Source of the DNA: an uncultured Prevotella sp.
GTDB taxonomy: Bacteria; Bacteroidota; Bacteroidia; Bacteroidales; Bacteroidaceae
Assembly: GCA_900769055.1 (NCBI GenBank)
Contig: CAAGFF010000266.1
Span: 1-25,026 of the forward strand
Direction of reading: 5' to 3'
Length of the DNA: 25,026 nt
Every line of letters begins with the position of its first letter. The first letter of the stretch is position 1. A program made the position numbers and the translations under genes. This document shows, piece by piece, positions 7,656 through 15,736 of the stretch. The notes below the pieces were generated by a model that did not search any database, had not been told where the DNA came from, and saw nothing but the letters and a program-made list of their open reading frames with translations.

Positions 7656-7663
7656 TAACTTTG
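7656..7663 (+). promoter_or_regulatory. -7 element of the beta-glucan locus (susC promoter)
   Basis: TAACTTTG followed by C matches TAnnTTTG perfectly and lies 55 nt before ATG 7719. No TTTG is found at 19-21 nt upstream (nearest ATTG ends at 7629, 26 nt away), consistent with a promoter that needs an activator. Confidence 0.6.
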
Positions 7664-7718
7664 CCAACAGATTAACACAAATAAGCAATCGACCTAAAAA
7701 TTTCTAAAAACCAAACGT

Positions 7719-10700
7719 ATGAAAAGACAAAAGTATCTATTGTTTTTGCTGATGTTGTTTATGACAATGTCTGCAATGGCTCAGAAACAACTTTTCACGG
7801 GCATCGTGAAAGATGCTTTGGGCGACCCGATTATTGGAGCGTCAGTAGTTGAAAAGGGTGCATCGAATGGTGCTGTGACCGACCTTGATGGTAAGTTTAG
7901 CGTTACAGTGGCTCCTGGAACCCCACTTGTTGTGTCTTATGTAGGATACAGAACAAGTGAGGTGAAGGCATCGCAGAATATGACGGTAGTCCTTCAGGAG
8001 GATGCGCAAATGCTTGACAATGTTGTTGTCATTGGTTATGGAGTGCAGAAGAAGTCTGTTGTTACTGCATCCATTGCCAAAGTCAGTTCAGAAGACCTTG
8101 CCGGTAAGACCCGTCTTCGTGCCGACGATGCCCTTAAGGGTATGGCCGCAGGTGTGAACGTAACCTCAGCTTCCGGTCAGCCAGGTTCCAAGTCAATGAT
8201 CCGCGTGCGTGGTATCGGTACAATCAATAATTCCGAACCCCTCTACATCATCGATGGTATGCCAACCAATCAGGATGGTATGGAGTCTGTCAATCCTGCC
8301 GACATAGAGTCCATGGAGGTGCTGAAGGACGCTGCCTCGGGCGCCATCTACGGTGCACGTGCTGCCAATGGTGTTATCCTTGTGACAACCAAGAAGGGCA
8401 AGCAGGGCAAGGCACAGATCAACTATAATTTCTCTTATGGCTGGCAGAGCGCATGGAAGAAGCGCGACGTAACAGGAGCCACCGACTATGCCGTGCTGAT
8501 GAATGAGAAGTATATCAATGGCAAGCAGACACTGCCTGCCGAGATGGCTAATCTTGCCGATCCATACAACATCACCGATGTGAACGGCAATAAGATTACC
8601 GGTTTCGGTACTGACTGGCAGGATGCAATCTTCAATGACAATGCTCCTATCGTGCAGCATGACGTGTCGGTAAGTGGTGCATCGGAAAAGGTGAACTACT
8701 ATTTCTCTGTAGGCTACTTCTCGCAGGAAGGTATCGTTGGCGGCAACTACGGACAGTCAAACTACGACCGTCTGACACTCCGTGCCAACAACTCCTTCAC
8801 ACTTCTCGACGCAAGCAACGAGCGTTCGTTCCTCAACAAGGTGGAGCTGCACACCAACCTTTCCTATATGCGTGTACACAATACCGGCATTGATGCCAAT
8901 TCCACATGGGGCTCACCCCTTGGCTCAGCCCTCTATCTTGCTCCTACGCTCCCCATTACGCTGACAGGCCAGGTTGCCCAGGACATGATAGACCATTATT
9001 CGGCCTATGACCTCTACCGCGATGCCAACGGCAATCCCTATACCATTCCAGGCTACCTCGGATCATACAACGAGCAGAACAATCCGATAGCCCTGATGCA
9101 GAGAAATCCAACACGCAACTGGTCGCACAAGTTCATGCCAAAGATAGCTCTTGACATCCAGCTTTGGGACAATCTGAAGTATCACTTCACCTGGAGTGCC
9201 GAGCAGTCGTTCTGGGGCAATGAGGCAGCAACCACGGAGAAGTATTATTTCTCAGGCAACAACAATGCCGACCACACATCGGCATCTGTCTACAAGGGCA
9301 ACAACACCACATGGCAGGTGGAGAACACCCTTACCTACGACAAGACTTTCGGCAAACATACCATTGGAGTAGTGCTCGGTCAGTCAGCACTTAAGTTTAA
9401 GGGCGACGACCTGTCAGGCTCACACTGGAATCTTGTCAATACCGACAAGCCTTTCCTCAGCTACACTACAGGCGGTGACTTCGGAACAGAGGTTGATGCC
9501 GATGGCAATATCGTTGGTGTGAAGAGCTACGTTGGCGTTGGCGGCGGTCCGTATGTGGAGCATCGTCTGTCGTCACTCTTCGGACGTTTCAGCTACAACT
9601 ACGATGAGCGTTACATGGCTCAGTTCACCATCCGTCGTGACGGCTCAAGCCGCTTCGGCTCCAACAACAAGTATGGTACCTTCCCGTCAGTATCTCTCGG
9701 ATGGAACGTCATGAACGAGAAGTTCATGGAGAAGACCAGTTCATGGCTTACCAACTTCAAGGTTCGCCTCAGTTGGGGTAAGAACGGTAACGACAACATC
9801 GGCGACTTTGCATATACCACACTCTCTACCGTGGGTGGCACCAGCAACTACTATCTCGGACAGACAGCCTCTATGGTTTACGGCTCCAAGGCCAACCGTC
9901 TTGCCAATCCCAACCTGAAGTGGGAGGAGAGCGAGCAGACCGACTTCGGACTCGACTTCGGCTTCTTCAACAACGCACTGACCTTCACCGTTGACTACTT
10001 CATCAAGAAGACCAACGGCATGATTATCGAGATGCCTATCCCAAGCTATGTTGGTGAGGCAAAGCCGCTGGCCAACGTGGGCGACATGGAGAACTCCGGC
10101 TTCGAGTTTGAGCTTGGCTACAAGTGGCATGTTGCTGACGCAAACTTCGCCGTTAAGGCCAATGCGTCCTATCTGCACAATAAGCTGAAGAACCTCGGCA
10201 ACGATACCGGTTTCCTCAACTGGGGCATCAACCAGTTCAGCGATGGCGGCACACGCGCCGAGAACGGACAGCCATTCCCATTCTTCTATGGTTACAAGAC
10301 CCTTGGCGTATTCCAGAACATGGAGCAGGTGAACGCATATACATGGACAAATCCTGAAACTGGTGTGACACAGCTCATACAGCCAGATGCCCAGCCGGGC
10401 GACCTCATCTTCCAGGATACAGACCACAATGGTATCATAACATCAGATGACCGTACAAAGATTGGTAAGGGTACCCCCGACTGGAGCTTCGGCTTTACCT
10501 TCAATGCCGAGTGGAAAGGCTTCGACCTCAGCGTCTTCATGCAGGGTGTAAGCGGTGTAGACGTGTTCGATGCTACCTACCGTCAGGACATAGCCTCTGG
10601 CAACTTCCCAACTTGGGTACTCTCACGCTGGACAGGCGAGGGCACATCCAACCGCGTGCCTATACTCCGTCAGGGCGACAGCAAGAACTGGGTAGTGAGC

Positions 10701-10955
10701 GACCTCTACATACAGGATGGCTCTTATCTTCGCATGAAGAACCTCACACTGGGCTATACATTGCCAAGCACGCTGACAAGAAAGATTGGTATCAGCCGCC
10801 TGCGCGTATTCGCCATGGCTGAGAACCTATTCACATGGACCAAGTACTGGGGCTTCGACCCCGAAATTGGTACAAGCGGCACATCGCTCGGTGTTGACTA
10901 CGGAGTTTATCCGCAGGCACGCACATATACCATTGGATTTAATCTTAATTTCTAA
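7719..10955 (+). CDS. SusC/RagA-type TonB-dependent oligosaccharide transporter
   Basis: 1,078 residues, usual for SusC proteins. Signal peptide 1-21 (ending AMAQ). Residues about 24-95 are the carboxypeptidase-regulatory-like extension (GIVKDALGDPIIGASV). The plug begins near 100 with the SusC signature DNVVVIGYGVQKK and contains SEPLYIIDGMP and GAIYGARAANGVILVTTKKG. The rest is the outer-membrane barrel, ending in Phe (YTIGFNLNF), as expected for beta-barrel assembly. It imports oligosaccharides across the outer membrane, driven by TonB, with SusD as lid. It is the first gene of the locus, and the downstream GH16 and GH3 genes point to beta-glucan oligosaccharides. The start is the ATG following a perfect -7 box and an A-rich leader. 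Confidence 0.96.
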   Translation: MKRQKYLLFLLMLFMTMSAMAQKQLFTGIVKDALGDPIIGASVVEKGASNGAVTDLDGKFSVTVAPGTPLVVSYVGYRTSEVKASQNMTVVLQEDAQMLDNVVVIGYGVQKKSVVTASIAKVSSEDLAGKTRLRADDALKGMAAGVNVTSASGQPGSKSMIRVRGIGTINNSEPLYIIDGMPTNQDGMESVNPADIESMEVLKDAASGAIYGARAANGVILVTTKKGKQGKAQINYNFSYGWQSAWKKRDVTGATDYAVLMNEKYINGKQTLPAEMANLADPYNITDVNGNKITGFGTDWQDAIFNDNAPIVQHDVSVSGASEKVNYYFSVGYFSQEGIVGGNYGQSNYDRLTLRANNSFTLLDASNERSFLNKVELHTNLSYMRVHNTGIDANSTWGSPLGSALYLAPTLPITLTGQVAQDMIDHYSAYDLYRDANGNPYTIPGYLGSYNEQNNPIALMQRNPTRNWSHKFMPKIALDIQLWDNLKYHFTWSAEQSFWGNEAATTEKYYFSGNNNADHTSASVYKGNNTTWQVENTLTYDKTFGKHTIGVVLGQSALKFKGDDLSGSHWNLVNTDKPFLSYTTGGDFGTEVDADGNIVGVKSYVGVGGGPYVEHRLSSLFGRFSYNYDERYMAQFTIRRDGSSRFGSNNKYGTFPSVSLGWNVMNEKFMEKTSSWLTNFKVRLSWGKNGNDNIGDFAYTTLSTVGGTSNYYLGQTASMVYGSKANRLANPNLKWEESEQTDFGLDFGFFNNALTFTVDYFIKKTNGMIIEMPIPSYVGEAKPLANVGDMENSGFEFELGYKWHVADANFAVKANASYLHNKLKNLGNDTGFLNWGINQFSDGGTRAENGQPFPFFYGYKTLGVFQNMEQVNAYTWTNPETGVTQLIQPDAQPGDLIFQDTDHNGIITSDDRTKIGKGTPDWSFGFTFNAEWKGFDLSVFMQGVSGVDVFDATYRQDIASGNFPTWVLSRWTGEGTSNRVPILRQGDSKNWVVSDLYIQDGSYLRMKNLTLGYTLPSTLTRKIGISRLRVFAMAENLFTWTKYWGFDPEIGTSGTSLGVDYGVYPQARTYTIGFNLNF

Positions 10956-11013
10956 AGACGGGAAGTTATGATTAGGAGTTATAATGAAATGTAAAATAAT
11001 AATAGACAACGAT

Positions 11014-12522
11014 ATGAAAAAGAATATATTCTTGGCAATGGCTGCTACAGCCATGATGCTCACATCATCGTGCAGCGACGACTTCCTGGATGTGTCAAAT
11101 CCTACGGGAGAGCCACTGGAGGAATACTATACAACAGAAGAGACCCTGGAGGAGGCTCTGATGTCGGCTTACTCTCCTCTTCACTGGCCCGACTGGGATG
11201 GTACTGCATATAATGACTTGACCGTAGATGCCGAAATTCTCGGTGACGACTTCTGGGTTGGTGGCTCAAGCATCACCGACAACCAGCACTGGCACAAGCT
11301 GTTCAACTTCGAGGCTGACGGCAACAATACCCTCGCTACGCTCTGGACAGACTTCTATTCTGGCATCAAGCGTTGCAACGACGTAATAAAGTATTGCTCG
11401 TGGGGTGGCGCAACTGCTGAATACCGCGCCAAGTGCGAGGCCCAGGCACGTTTGCTTCGCGTGTACTATTATAATATATTGTGGCACTACTATGGCAATG
11501 TGCCTTTCTATCTTGAGAACCTTGAGATTCCATACACTGCTCCGCAGCTCACCGCCGACGAGATTTACGGAAAGCTGCTGCCAGAGCTGGAGGATATCAT
11601 CTCATCAAAGGTGCTGCCGCTGAGATGGCCGGCAAGCGAGGCAGGCCGTGTGTCGCAGGCTATGGCATACATGCTCTATGCCGAGATGGTAATGTACCAG
11701 AAGGACAGCCAGCGCTATCCGCAGGCTCTCAACTACATGAAGGAGATAATCAGCTCTTCCGACTATGAGCTTAACCCCGACTTCGCAGCTATTTGGGAGG
11801 AGTCTGGAGAATGGTGCAAGGAGTCCATCTTCGAGGTAAACTACGATGACAATGCCGCACAGCGCGACTGGGGCACGTCAATGTTTGCCGGAGGTAGCGT
11901 GTTGCCAACATTGATTTCTCCAAACACCTGGCCAGGCGGCGACGGATGGAACGCTGGCGAGGACGGATGGGGCTTCCTGCCTATGCGAGTGGAGACTATG
12001 GAGATGTTCCCGGAGGGTGACGTCCGTCGTGACGCTACGGTATGGGACGTGCGTGAGTTCAGCTACACAGAGCGTTATCAGGACACTCACCTCTGGCTGA
12101 AGAAGTATCGTCCATACTCAGACAACAACAAGGACTGCCCGACATCGAAGAACCTCAACTACAACAACAATAAGCGCATCTACCGCTATGCTGAGACTCT
12201 TCTCAACGCAGCCGAACTGATAGTACTGACAGGTGGAAACTCTGCCGATGGACTGAACTATCTCAATCAGGTACGCACACGCGCCGGACTGAAGGGCTAC
12301 AGCGAGTGCAACATCGACAACATCCTGAACGAACGCCACTTGGAGTTCTGCGGTGAGGGCAAACGCTATTTCGACCTCGTGCGCACAGGCTACGCTGCCA
12401 CGACACTCGTTCCCGACAAGTATGGTTATCGTACCAACTCGTGGACAGAGAGCAAGAAGCATATACCATTGGCACAGTCGGAGCTTGACGCTGACCCAAC
12501 GTTGAAGCAGAACAATTATTAA
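11014..12522 (+). CDS. SusD-like surface glycan-binding lipoprotein
   Basis: 502 residues from ATG 11014. This start is preferred over an in-frame ATG at 10984 because it places a clean lipoprotein signal (MKKNIFLAMAATAMMLTSSC, lipid on Cys20) at the N-terminus. The sequence has SusD hallmarks: CSDDFLDVSNPTGEP at the mature N-terminus, the helix around LWTDFYSGIKRCNDVI, and the C-terminal RIYRYAETLLNAAELI, LNQVRTRAGL and LNERHLEFCGEGKRYFDLVRTG. SusD proteins bind glycan on the cell surface and close over the paired SusC. It follows susC by 58 nt with no promoter or terminator between them, so it is in the same operon. Confidence 0.95.
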   Translation: MKKNIFLAMAATAMMLTSSCSDDFLDVSNPTGEPLEEYYTTEETLEEALMSAYSPLHWPDWDGTAYNDLTVDAEILGDDFWVGGSSITDNQHWHKLFNFEADGNNTLATLWTDFYSGIKRCNDVIKYCSWGGATAEYRAKCEAQARLLRVYYYNILWHYYGNVPFYLENLEIPYTAPQLTADEIYGKLLPELEDIISSKVLPLRWPASEAGRVSQAMAYMLYAEMVMYQKDSQRYPQALNYMKEIISSSDYELNPDFAAIWEESGEWCKESIFEVNYDDNAAQRDWGTSMFAGGSVLPTLISPNTWPGGDGWNAGEDGWGFLPMRVETMEMFPEGDVRRDATVWDVREFSYTERYQDTHLWLKKYRPYSDNNKDCPTSKNLNYNNNKRIYRYAETLLNAAELIVLTGGNSADGLNYLNQVRTRAGLKGYSECNIDNILNERHLEFCGEGKRYFDLVRTGYAATTLVPDKYGYRTNSWTESKKHIPLAQSELDADPTLKQNNY

Positions 12523-12528
12523 GTTATA

Positions 12529-12555
12529 GTTGACGAGTTGACAAGTAGACGAGTT
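12529..12555 (+). repeat. Short 8-nt tandem repeat and hairpins after susD
   Basis: Three 8-nt units, GTTGACGA, GTTGACAA and GTAGACGA, plus a trailing GTT, start seven bases after the SusD stop. They are followed by a CTCTC/GAGAG inverted repeat (12556-12571) and a CGGC-AAA-GCCG hairpin (12572-12582). There is no T-run, so a processing or partial-attenuation site is more likely than a full stop. The remainder of the 142-nt gap to 12664 is AT-rich leader. Confidence 0.5.
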
Positions 12556-12664
12556 CTCTCTCTAAGGAGAGCGGCAAAGCCGAGCGGACAAGTTGTTTGT
12601 CATTCTGCTTGGTTGACAACATGTCAAGACATGGAAACTTCATTAATTAAAAAAGAAATAATAT

Positions 12665-14602
12665 ATGAACAAATTTTTTAGATATATAGGTTGCACACTC
12701 TTGGCTGGTTTGGCTCTTACGGCCTGCTCGCCAGAGGAGTTTGAGGGAGCCGATCAGAATGGTCTGCCTACTGTTGATGGCAGACAAGTGTCAGTGACCA
12801 CCGACCAGGAGACCAATACCGCTGAGTTTACAGTTAGCGGCGATTTCAAGGGCTGTTATCCAGTGTGGTATCTCGATGGCAAGGTGTATTCGTTTCTGCC
12901 TACAGGCAGCTACAGCAGCATGGAGCAGGGAACCCATGAGCTGGAGGTAAAGGTGATGAACCGCAACGGTATCTCGCAGGCTTCAGTTAAAGGCTCGTTC
13001 ACTTTCAACGAGACGAAGATTGACTATACCCCATACTTCAATCGTCTTTGCAACAAGCAGTGGAGAATTGACTATGCAGAGAAGGGACACATGGGTTGCG
13101 GACCTTCTGGAACAGACGGCTCTGAATGGTGGGCTGCTGGCGTGAACGACAAGGCTGACTGGGGAGTCTATGACGACCGCGTGACGTTCACACACTCTGA
13201 TGGCGACCCTGCAACAGGCGGCTCGTACAACTACAATCCTGGAGAGGGCGGAACGGTGTATGTAAATACCGGCTGTACAGTATTCGCTGAGTTCAATACC
13301 AATGACGGCACCGACTTCATGGCTACAGTCAGTGAGCAGAATACCTCCTTTACCCTCATTCCTGGTACGTTCAATGGTGAGGACTGCCTCTATATCCAGT
13401 TCCCTCCAAAAACTCTGCTGCCGTACATCCCTAACGATGGTACATACAACAATCCTTACTTCCGTATAGAGGCGTTGACAAACACCCGTCTTGCTCTGGT
13501 CTGTGACGATGGCGGAATAGCCTGGCGTCTCGTCTTCACAAGCCGAGATGATACTGGACTTCCTGAGCCGGGCGATGAGCCAGGTGCAACCATGGACTGG
13601 AACTACGATGCTGCCTCAAACCTCTGGAAGAGTGTAGATACAGGAGACTCGTTCATCAGCGTTACTCCTTGGTTTGCCAATGATGGCTGGGGACAGATAG
13701 CCAATCCTGAGTGGAAGCATGAGGGTGACTCATGGCAGATTACCATGCCTGAGGGACTTGGCTCGCAGCAGTGGCAGGGACAGTTCCCAATCAACACCAC
13801 ACTGACTGCCTCAAAGAACAAGGCATATAACTTCTATTGTGTTGTAGAGGCCGACAACGACATCCCTGGCCTGACCATAAAGCTTACCGAGACTGACGAT
13901 GCCGACGGCACGAAGCACGACAACAACTTCTTCTTCGCCGACCGCCATCAGGTTACTGCGGACAAGGCATTCATCTACAAAGCAGAGAACGTTACCTTGC
14001 CTGTGGGCGATGCTCACGCACTGTCACTGTTCTTCGACTTTGGTGGCACACCGGCAGGAACTGTTGTCAAGGTTAGCAAGATATACTTTGAGGAGGCTTT
14101 GTCATACGGTGATGATGCCAATATGTGGAAAGCAGTAGATGCTGGTGACGCTTTCGTAAGCATCACTCCATGGTTTGCCAACGATGGTTGGGGACAGATT
14201 GACAATCCGAAGTGGAGCCAGAATGGAAATGTATGGGAACTCGACATTCCTGAAGGCATCGGTACGCAGCAGTGGCAGGGACAGTTCCCTATCAACACTA
14301 CTCTTACCGCATCTATGGCAGACAGCTACACCTTCTCATGCACCGTGGAGGCTGACAACGATATTCCTGGCCTGACCATAAAACTGACCGAGACTGACGA
14401 TGCCGACGGCACGAAGCACGACAACAACTTCTTCTTCGCCGACCGCCATCAGATTACGGCAGACAAGGCATACACCTACAAGGTGACCGGGCAGAAACTG
14501 CCTCAGAACGATGCTCACGCATTGTCGCTGTTCTTCGACTTCGGTGGTACTCCTGCCGGCACGCATGTCAAGATAAGCAACATCATATTCGTGAAGGAAT
14601 AG
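12665..14602 (+). CDS. Surface glycan-binding lipoprotein with PKD and two tandem CBM-like domains
   Basis: 645 residues with a lipoprotein signal (Cys21 in LALTAC). Residues about 35-120 look like a PKD/Ig-type module. Residues 120-300 form a Trp/Tyr-rich domain commonly following PKD in PUL binding proteins. Two tandem repeats, about 318-480 and 484-645, resemble beta-sandwich CBM4-type modules (LWKSVDTGDSFISVTPWFAN and MWKAVDAGDAFVSITPWFAN starts; GLTIKLTETDDADGTKHDNN in both). CBM4 modules often bind beta-1,3 or mixed-linkage glucan, matching the GH16 and GH3 genes that follow. Position after SusD and before GH16 is that of a SusE/SGBP-B. The two repeats share a 66-nt identical run, showing recent duplication or conversion. 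Family numbers are by eye; the binding role is well supported by position and lipoprotein signal. Confidence 0.82.
   Translation: MNKFFRYIGCTLLAGLALTACSPEEFEGADQNGLPTVDGRQVSVTTDQETNTAEFTVSGDFKGCYPVWYLDGKVYSFLPTGSYSSMEQGTHELEVKVMNRNGISQASVKGSFTFNETKIDYTPYFNRLCNKQWRIDYAEKGHMGCGPSGTDGSEWWAAGVNDKADWGVYDDRVTFTHSDGDPATGGSYNYNPGEGGTVYVNTGCTVFAEFNTNDGTDFMATVSEQNTSFTLIPGTFNGEDCLYIQFPPKTLLPYIPNDGTYNNPYFRIEALTNTRLALVCDDGGIAWRLVFTSRDDTGLPEPGDEPGATMDWNYDAASNLWKSVDTGDSFISVTPWFANDGWGQIANPEWKHEGDSWQITMPEGLGSQQWQGQFPINTTLTASKNKAYNFYCVVEADNDIPGLTIKLTETDDADGTKHDNNFFFADRHQVTADKAFIYKAENVTLPVGDAHALSLFFDFGGTPAGTVVKVSKIYFEEALSYGDDANMWKAVDAGDAFVSITPWFANDGWGQIDNPKWSQNGNVWELDIPEGIGTQQWQGQFPINTTLTASMADSYTFSCTVEADNDIPGLTIKLTETDDADGTKHDNNFFFADRHQITADKAYTYKVTGQKLPQNDAHALSLFFDFGGTPAGTHVKISNIIFVKE
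13886..13951 (+). repeat. 66-nt direct repeat within the CBM-like duplication
   Basis: Bases 13886-13951 are identical to 14387-14452, offset 501 nt (167 codons). They encode the same TETDDADGTKHDNN...DRHQ stretch in both binding modules. Outside this run the modules differ at many codons. Confidence 0.85.
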
Positions 14603-14618
14603 TAATACAAGGTGTATA

Positions 14619-15725
14619 ATGACTAAGAAAATATCAATTATCACATACCTGCTTCTATTCTGTTTCCTCACGGCGTGTGGTGGAGACGACTCTGGAAATG
14701 ACATTCCTGGCTCAGGCCAGGATGCCATTTCCGTTAGCAGGACATCGCTGGAGTTTGATGTTGAGGCTGGTGAGCAGTCGGTCTCGCTTACAGCCAACCA
14801 CGAGTGGGCGGCATCGGTAAGCGAGACGTGGATTAGCGTCAGCCCAAATAATTCCACACAGCAGAACGCAACCATCACAGTGAAGGTTACGCGCAACGAG
14901 ACTGGCAGAAACCGTGAGGCTATGGTAACACTTATGGCAGGAACGGCACGTGAGTATATCAAGGTTACGCAGCAGGCTGGTGCAACGACCATCACATGCC
15001 CCATTGCCGGCTATGGCTTGGCGTGGAATGATGAGTTTGAGACTGGTACTGCTCCCGACCTCGACAAGTGGACCTACCAGGAGGCTAACCCCGGATGGGT
15101 AAACAATGAGTTGCAGACTTATGTCAGGGAGAAAACGCCGTCAGGAACCCGCGTTGCCGACATCAAGGACGGCAAGCTTCGCATAAAGTGCTTCAAGGAG
15201 GATGGCAAGGTCTATTCCGCTCGTCTCTATGGTAATGTGCGCACAGGATGGAAATATGGATATGTCGAGGCTAAAATAAAACTGCCTAAGGGTAGGGGTA
15301 CGTGGCCTGCTTTCTGGATGATGCCCGTGAACTTCACCGCATGGCCCGACGATGGCGAGATAGACATCATGGAAGAGGTGGGCACCAATCCCAATTATGT
15401 ATCTTCGAGCCTTCATGCACTCGGACACTATCATGCCAACAATACCCAGGTCACTAAGGAACGCTACCTCGCAGGTGCAGAGGACGATTTCCATGTATAT
15501 GCCCTGGAATGGACACCAGACTACATACAGACTTATGTTGATGGCGAGAAGCTCCTCTATTATGCCAATGACGGCAGTGGCAAGCGAAACTGGCCTTACG
15601 ATGCTCCGTTCTACGTGATTCTCAACCTTGCATGGGGTGGCTCATGGGGAGGAATGAACGGTGTTGACGAAAGTGCGTTGCCCTGCATCATGGAGATTGA
15701 ATATGTGAGAGTGTTTACTAAATAA
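14619..15725 (+). CDS. GH16 endo-beta-glucanase lipoprotein with BACON domain
   Basis: 368 residues. Lipoprotein signal with Cys20 (FLTAC). A BACON-type domain spans about 37-120 (ISVSRTSLEFDVEAGEQSVS, then EYIKVTQQAG). The GH16 catalytic domain follows from about 128 (GYGLAWNDEFE to the end). The active-site motif GEIDIMEEVG gives nucleophile Glu247, Asp249 and acid/base Glu252, in the E-x-D-x-x-E form of laminarinases and lichenases. WTYQEANPGWVNNELQ and GTWPAFWMMP are also typical of these. It would cut beta-1,3 or mixed-linkage beta-1,3-1,4-glucan at the cell surface, feeding SusCD. It lies 16 nt after the binding protein and 11 nt before GH3, so it is in the same operon. Exact linkage preference cannot be read from the sequence. 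Confidence 0.93.
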   Translation: MTKKISIITYLLLFCFLTACGGDDSGNDIPGSGQDAISVSRTSLEFDVEAGEQSVSLTANHEWAASVSETWISVSPNNSTQQNATITVKVTRNETGRNREAMVTLMAGTAREYIKVTQQAGATTITCPIAGYGLAWNDEFETGTAPDLDKWTYQEANPGWVNNELQTYVREKTPSGTRVADIKDGKLRIKCFKEDGKVYSARLYGNVRTGWKYGYVEAKIKLPKGRGTWPAFWMMPVNFTAWPDDGEIDIMEEVGTNPNYVSSSLHALGHYHANNTQVTKERYLAGAEDDFHVYALEWTPDYIQTYVDGEKLLYYANDGSGKRNWPYDAPFYVILNLAWGGSWGGMNGVDESALPCIMEIEYVRVFTK

Positions 15726-15736
15726 TCTTTGAAAAT

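Larger units (their letters stand above)
7149..7718. other. 570-nt non-coding region before susC
   Basis: In order it holds the VWA terminator hairpin (7178-7204), an AT-rich stretch, the array of four palindromes (7341-7426), more AT-rich DNA with two similar TCCACTnTTTTT-like segments (about 7533 and 7611), the susC -7 box (7656-7663) and a leader of about 50 nt. AATCTGT at 7633-7639 is repeated inverted as ACAGATT at 7667-7673, bracketing the -7 box. I see no open reading frame, tRNA or recognisable riboswitch in it. Confidence 0.7.

Noticed and set aside
9741..10427. Long antisense frame (228 codons) inside susC
   Set aside because: It is wholly antisense to a clear SusC barrel, has no family signature and no promoter or start context; codon bias of the coding strand explains it.
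10984..11013. Upstream ATG for SusD
   Set aside because: It would put ten polar residues before a clean lipoprotein signal; ATG 11014 fits better.
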